A program made the position numbers and the translations under genes. The notes under the pieces are model-generated. The model worked only from the letters and a program-made list of their open reading frames with translations. It was not told where the DNA came from and ran no database searches. From Nonomuraea antri (GTDB taxonomy: Bacteria; Actinomycetota; Actinomycetes; Streptosporangiales; Streptosporangiaceae), in NCBI RefSeq assembly GCF_013283785.1, contig NZ_JABCPZ010000094.1, forward strand, positions 1-37,420: a stretch of DNA of 37,420 nt. Direction: 5' to 3'. Below are positions 33,904-37,420 of this stretch, in pieces; position 1 is the stretch's first letter, and each line of letters opens with the position of its first letter.

Positions 33904-33945
33904 AAAGGGTGCCCTCGTCCGGCTTTCCGGACGAGAACACCCTTT
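33904..33945 (-). terminator. Intrinsic terminator (minus strand) downstream of the CBS gene/micro-ORF locus
   Basis: AAAGGGTG + CTCGTCCGG, loop, CCGGACGAG + CACCCTTT: 17 paired bases with one 2x2 internal loop. On the minus strand the stem is followed by TTTTAGCTTTT, a clear T-tract, so transcription from the right ends here, ahead of the lipoprotein gene. Confidence 0.85.
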
Positions 33946-33968
33946 ACGCCGAGCAACGTCACCGCCGG

Positions 33969-34076
33969 CTAGCAGGCCGCGACGTTGTCGTCCCCCCAGA
34001 AGCACCCTTTCCCCGCGAACCCCACCCGGCGATCGGACGCTTCCCCCTTGTGACACCCACCGCACTGGGGTGTCAT
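33969..34076 (-). CDS. Possible 35-aa Cys-containing peptide
   Basis: ATG 34076 to TAG 33969. The peptide starts MTPQCGGCHKGEASDRR and ends GKGCFWGDDNVAAC, with four Cys (5, 8, 25, 35). A -10-like CAATGT (34087-34082) ends 5 bases before the ATG (leaderless possible) and an intrinsic terminator follows 24 bases after the stop, giving a self-contained ~180-nt unit. No Shine-Dalgarno. No RiPP enzymes are nearby. It could equally be a chance ORF in a structured non-coding RNA. Confidence 0.3.
   Translation of the reverse strand: MTPQCGGCHKGEASDRRVGFAGKGCFWGDDNVAAC
34051..34075. repeat. 8-bp perfect inverted repeat over the micro-ORF start
   Basis: TGACACCC (34051-34058), 9-base spacer, GGGTGTCA (34068-34075). 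In RNA of the minus strand it would form a 5' hairpin including the ATG; as DNA it could be an operator. Confidence 0.6.
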
Positions 34077-34097
34077 GAAGAACATTGCCGCACCCAA

Positions 34098-34123
34098 CTT
34101 GCAGACGACTTGTAGAACGCTTG
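34098..34123 (-). promoter_or_regulatory. Three CAAG direct repeats at 11-bp spacing (SARP-box-like)
   Basis: On the minus strand CAAG occurs at 34123-34120, 34112-34109 and 34101-34098; two are within CTACAAG and CTGCAAG. The last lies 10 bp before a -10-like CAATGT. The layout matches SARP/AfsR-type activator sites. The remainder of the 320-bp gap (33826-34145) holds another stem, CAACGTC (33954-33960)/GACGTTG (33981-33987). Confidence 0.4.
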
Positions 34124-34145
34124 CCACAACTCACCGCAAACCAGG

Positions 34146-35441
34146 TCAGTCACGTTCGGCGGCGGCCGGCACGACCTCGTCCTCGGGCGGCGTCACCCGG
34201 CGCACCACCACCGTGCTGATGCGGTTGCGCCGCCCGGCCAGGCTCTCCGCGGTGAGCTGCAGCCCGGCCACCTCGGCCTGCGAGCCGGCGATCGGCACCC
34301 GGCCCAGCGCGTGGGCCAGCAGCCCGCCCACGGTCTCGACGTCGTCGACCTCGATCTCGGTGTCGAACAGCTCGGCCAGCTCGTCGACCGGCATGCGGGC
34401 CGTCACGCGCAGGGCGCCGTCGGGCATCGGCTCGACACGCGGCGCCTCCTGGTCGTACTCGTCGGTGATCTCGCCGACGATCTCCTCCAGCACGTCCTCG
34501 ATGGTGACCAGGCCCGCCGTGCCGCCGTACTCGTCGATGACGATGGCCATGTGGATCTGCCTGGCCTGCATCTCGCGCAGCAGCTGGTCGATGGGCTTGC
34601 TCTCGGGCACGTACGTGGCCGAGCGCATGATCGACTCGATCTTCTCCCTGCCGCCGTTCTGCCCGGACTCGTGGGTCTTGCGGGCGATGTCCTTGAGATA
34701 GGCGATGCCGATGACGTCGTCCTCGTTCTCGCCGACCACCGGGATGCGGGAGAACCCGCTGCGCAACGCCAGTGACATGGCCTGGCCCAGCGTCTTGCCC
34801 CGCTCGATGTACACCATGTCGGTGCGGGGCACCATGACCTCGCGCACGAGCGTGTCACCCAGCTCGAACACCGAGTGGATCATCTCGCGCTCGTCCGGCT
34901 CGATCACCCGGCGCTCCTCGGCCAGGTCGACCAGGTCACGCAGCTCCGCCTCGGAGGTGAACGGGCCGTCGCGGAAGCCCTTGCCGGGCGTCAGCGCGTT
35001 GCCCAGCAGGATGAGCAGCTTGGGCAGCGGGCCGAAGATGCGGGTCAGCCCGTAGACGACGGGGGCGCTGGCCAGCGCGATCGGCTCGGCGTGCTGGCGG
35101 CCCAGGGTGCGCGGCATCACGCCGACGACCACGTAGCTGACCACGATCATCACGACCGCGGCCCACACGTACGCCCAGCCCTGGTCGCGCATGAGGTCGA
35201 TGAACAGCAGCGTCGCGATGACCGTGGCCACCAGTTCGCAGCTCAGCCTGAGCAGCAGCAGCAGGTTGAGATAGCGCGGCGGGTCGTCGACGATGGCCTG
35301 CAGCCGCTGGGCGGCGCGCCGGCCGTCCCGGGTGAACTCCTCCGCGCGCACCCTGGAGATGCGCGACAGTGCCGTCTCCGCACTGGCGATCAGGCCACCG
35401 ACGATCACGAGCGCGATGGCCGAAAGCAACCAGGCGTTCAC
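34146..35441 (-). CDS. Hemolysin/CorC-like membrane protein with CBS domains
   Basis: 431 aa from GTG 35441, which overlaps the ybeY stop as GTGA; an ATG at 35465 is also in frame. The N-terminal DUF21/CNNM transmembrane region has about four spans (WLLSAIALVIVGGLIASAETALSR; SYVVVGVMPRTLGRQHAEPIAL). A CBS pair follows (VMVPRTDMVYIERGKTLGQAM; MRSATYVPESKPIDQLLREM), then a CorC_HlyC domain at the C-terminus (PDGALRVTARMPVDELAELF). Such proteins are implicated in Mg2+/Co2+ homeostasis. The position after ybeY is conserved in many bacteria. Confidence 0.94.
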   Translation of the reverse strand: MNAWLLSAIALVIVGGLIASAETALSRISRVRAEEFTRDGRRAAQRLQAIVDDPPRYLNLLLLLRLSCELVATVIATLLFIDLMRDQGWAYVWAAVVMIVVSYVVVGVMPRTLGRQHAEPIALASAPVVYGLTRIFGPLPKLLILLGNALTPGKGFRDGPFTSEAELRDLVDLAEERRVIEPDEREMIHSVFELGDTLVREVMVPRTDMVYIERGKTLGQAMSLALRSGFSRIPVVGENEDDVIGIAYLKDIARKTHESGQNGGREKIESIMRSATYVPESKPIDQLLREMQARQIHMAIVIDEYGGTAGLVTIEDVLEEIVGEITDEYDQEAPRVEPMPDGALRVTARMPVDELAELFDTEIEVDDVETVGGLLAHALGRVPIAGSQAEVAGLQLTAESLAGRRNRISTVVVRRVTPPEDEVVPAAAERD

Positions 35442-35910
35442 CGCGGGTCGCGCACCCCCTGCCACGACTCAAGGAGCTGAGCCTGCAGCCCGAACATCTC
35501 CTTGTGCTCCTCCGGCTCGGCGTGGTCGTAGCCGAGCAGATGGAGTATGCCGTGCGTGCACAGCAGCTCCAGCTCGTCGCGCGTGTCGTGCCCGGCGTCC
35601 TTCGCCTGCCTGGCGGCGACCGCCGGGCACAACACCACGTCACCGAGCAGCGCCGGATCGGCCGGGCCCTCGGACTCGCCGCGCGCGCCCCCACCCGGAC
35701 GCAGTTCGTCCATCGGGAAGGCCAGCACGTCGGTGGGGCCTGGCTCGCCCATCCACTTCTCGTGCAGCTCGGCCATCGCGTCTTCGGCGACCACCACGAT
35801 GGACAGCTCGGCGAGCGGGTTGATGCCCATCTCGCCGAGCACGTGGGTGGCCAGCGCGACGAGGTTCTCCTCGTCGATCTCGACGCCGGACTCGTTGTTG
35901 ATCTCGATGC

Positions 35911-35914
<4 letters not shown>
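35438..35914 (-). CDS. ybeY: Endoribonuclease YbeY (rRNA maturation)
   Basis: 158 aa. The zinc-binding motif HGILHLLGYDH (H3xH5xH type) is intact in LLCTHGILHLLGYDHAEPEEH. YbeY processes the 3' end of 16S rRNA and takes part in ribosome quality control. ATG 35914 overlaps the phoH stop as ATGA, and its own TGA overlaps the CBS gene GTG, so phoH-ybeY-CBS is a translationally coupled operon. Confidence 0.97.
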
Positions 35915-36942
<1,028 letters not shown>

Positions 36943-36996
36943 GGGCAGGCCAGCGGCCTGATGCCTCCCGGTCTCTTTCGGTGTGCTTCTTCGCCC

Positions 36997-37002
36997 ATGG
37001 TA
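36997..37002 (-). promoter_or_regulatory. Possible -10 element of the phoH operon
   Basis: TACCAT on the minus strand, about 55 bases before the phoH ATG, in the gap after the HIT gene. No clear -35. Confidence 0.3.
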
Positions 37003-37047
37003 GCCGGGACCAGGCCGATTGCTCGCGTCAATATCACCGCGGCCGAT

Positions 37048-37392
37048 CTAGCCCGGCGGCCAGCCCAGGCCGCGGCCGCCCAGCACGTGGGCGTGCACGT
37101 GGAAAACGGTCTGACCAGCGCCCGGACCGGTGTTGAACACCACCCGGTAACCGCCTTCCGCCACGCCCTCCTGCACCGCCACCGCGTGCGCGGCCTTCAG
37201 CACGTCGTCGGCCAGGCCGTCGTCGGCCTCGGCGAGCGCGGCCGCGTTCGCGTGGTGCTCCTTGGGGATCACCAGCACGTGCGTGGGTGCCTGCGGGTTG
37301 ATGTCGCGGAACGCCAGTGTCCTGTCGGTCTCGTAGACGACGTCGGCCTGGACTTCCTTGGCCACGATTTTGCAGAAGAGGCAGTCGCTCAC
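37048..37392 (-). CDS. HIT family protein
   Basis: 114 aa, complete. The zinc-type N-terminus CLFCKIV at 4-10, INPQAPTHVLVIPKEH, and the histidine triad HVHAHVLGG near the end are all present. HIT proteins of the HINT branch hydrolyse nucleoside phosphoramidates or related adenylates in the cytoplasm. It precedes phoH by 105 bp, the common actinobacterial order; it may belong to the same or a neighbouring transcription unit. Confidence 0.96.
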   Translation of the reverse strand: MSDCLFCKIVAKEVQADVVYETDRTLAFRDINPQAPTHVLVIPKEHHANAAALAEADDGLADDVLKAAHAVAVQEGVAEGGYRVVFNTGPGAGQTVFHVHAHVLGGRGLGWPPG

Positions 37393-37420
37393 AGCAGCAC
37401 CTTACAGACACGGGCGGGCC

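Noticed and set aside
33985..34050. 6C RNA on the plus strand (several C-runs near hairpins)
   Set aside because: The C-runs do not lie in the loops of two adjacent hairpins as required, and the T-tract after the hairpin is on the minus strand.

Overview
The window looks like chromosome of a high-GC, spore-forming-type actinomycete, most probably a Streptosporangiales member (Nonomuraea-like). That assignment is an impression, not a search result. It rests on strong G/C third-position bias, many promoter-to-start spacings that suggest leaderless mRNAs, DUF397/DUF5753 regulators, an AfsR-type SARP regulator, a Pkn-type kinase, and the core block HIT - phoH - ybeY - CBS protein - era.

Left edge (1-1.7 kb): a drug-type ABC ATPase running out of the window, divergent from a TetR regulator with a palindromic operator between them. 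From about 1.7 to 13.6 kb lies an accessory, defence-like island that is visibly more AT-rich than its surroundings. It holds a Uma2-type nuclease flanked by an exact 20-bp direct repeat, two consecutive DUF262/HNH proteins (GmrSD/SspE-like; the first ends in a RAMA domain), a divergent RsbW-type ATPase next to an XRE-DUF5753/DUF397 pair, and a complete type I restriction-modification system (hsdR-hsdM-hsdS, minus strand). Next to it (13.8-16.8 kb) is a tightly overlapping three-gene cassette: small WXG-like protein, 734-aa EF-hand-containing protein, DUF3558-like lipoprotein.

From 16.8 kb on, composition is housekeeping-like. leuA has an elaborate leader: a Leu-rich leader peptide, a hairpin covering a ribosome binding site, and a second 15-codon ORF fused to the leuA start by an ATGA overlap. 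Then come dimethylargininase, a DUF2630 protein, a double-GNAT acetyltransferase, a kinase fused to an extracytoplasmic and apparently degenerate GH6 domain, an MHS-type transporter, a two-component system with a convergent TAXI-type binding lipoprotein, a Mut7-C protein, and an AfsR-like SARP regulator.

The right end carries the rRNA maturation/GTPase block on the minus strand: HIT, phoH, ybeY, CBS/CorC protein, then (after a 320-bp structured gap) a lipoprotein, a cytidine-deaminase-like protein lacking catalytic motifs, a NUDIX hydrolase and era. The gap contains a possible short transcript with its own intrinsic terminator, hairpins, three 11-bp-spaced CAAG repeats and a 35-codon Cys-rich ORF.

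Strongest candidates for something undescribed: the tandem DUF262-RAMA/DUF262 pair, the kinase-GH6 fusion, the WXG/EF-hand/lipoprotein cassette, and the structured micro-ORF locus at 33.9-34.13 kb.
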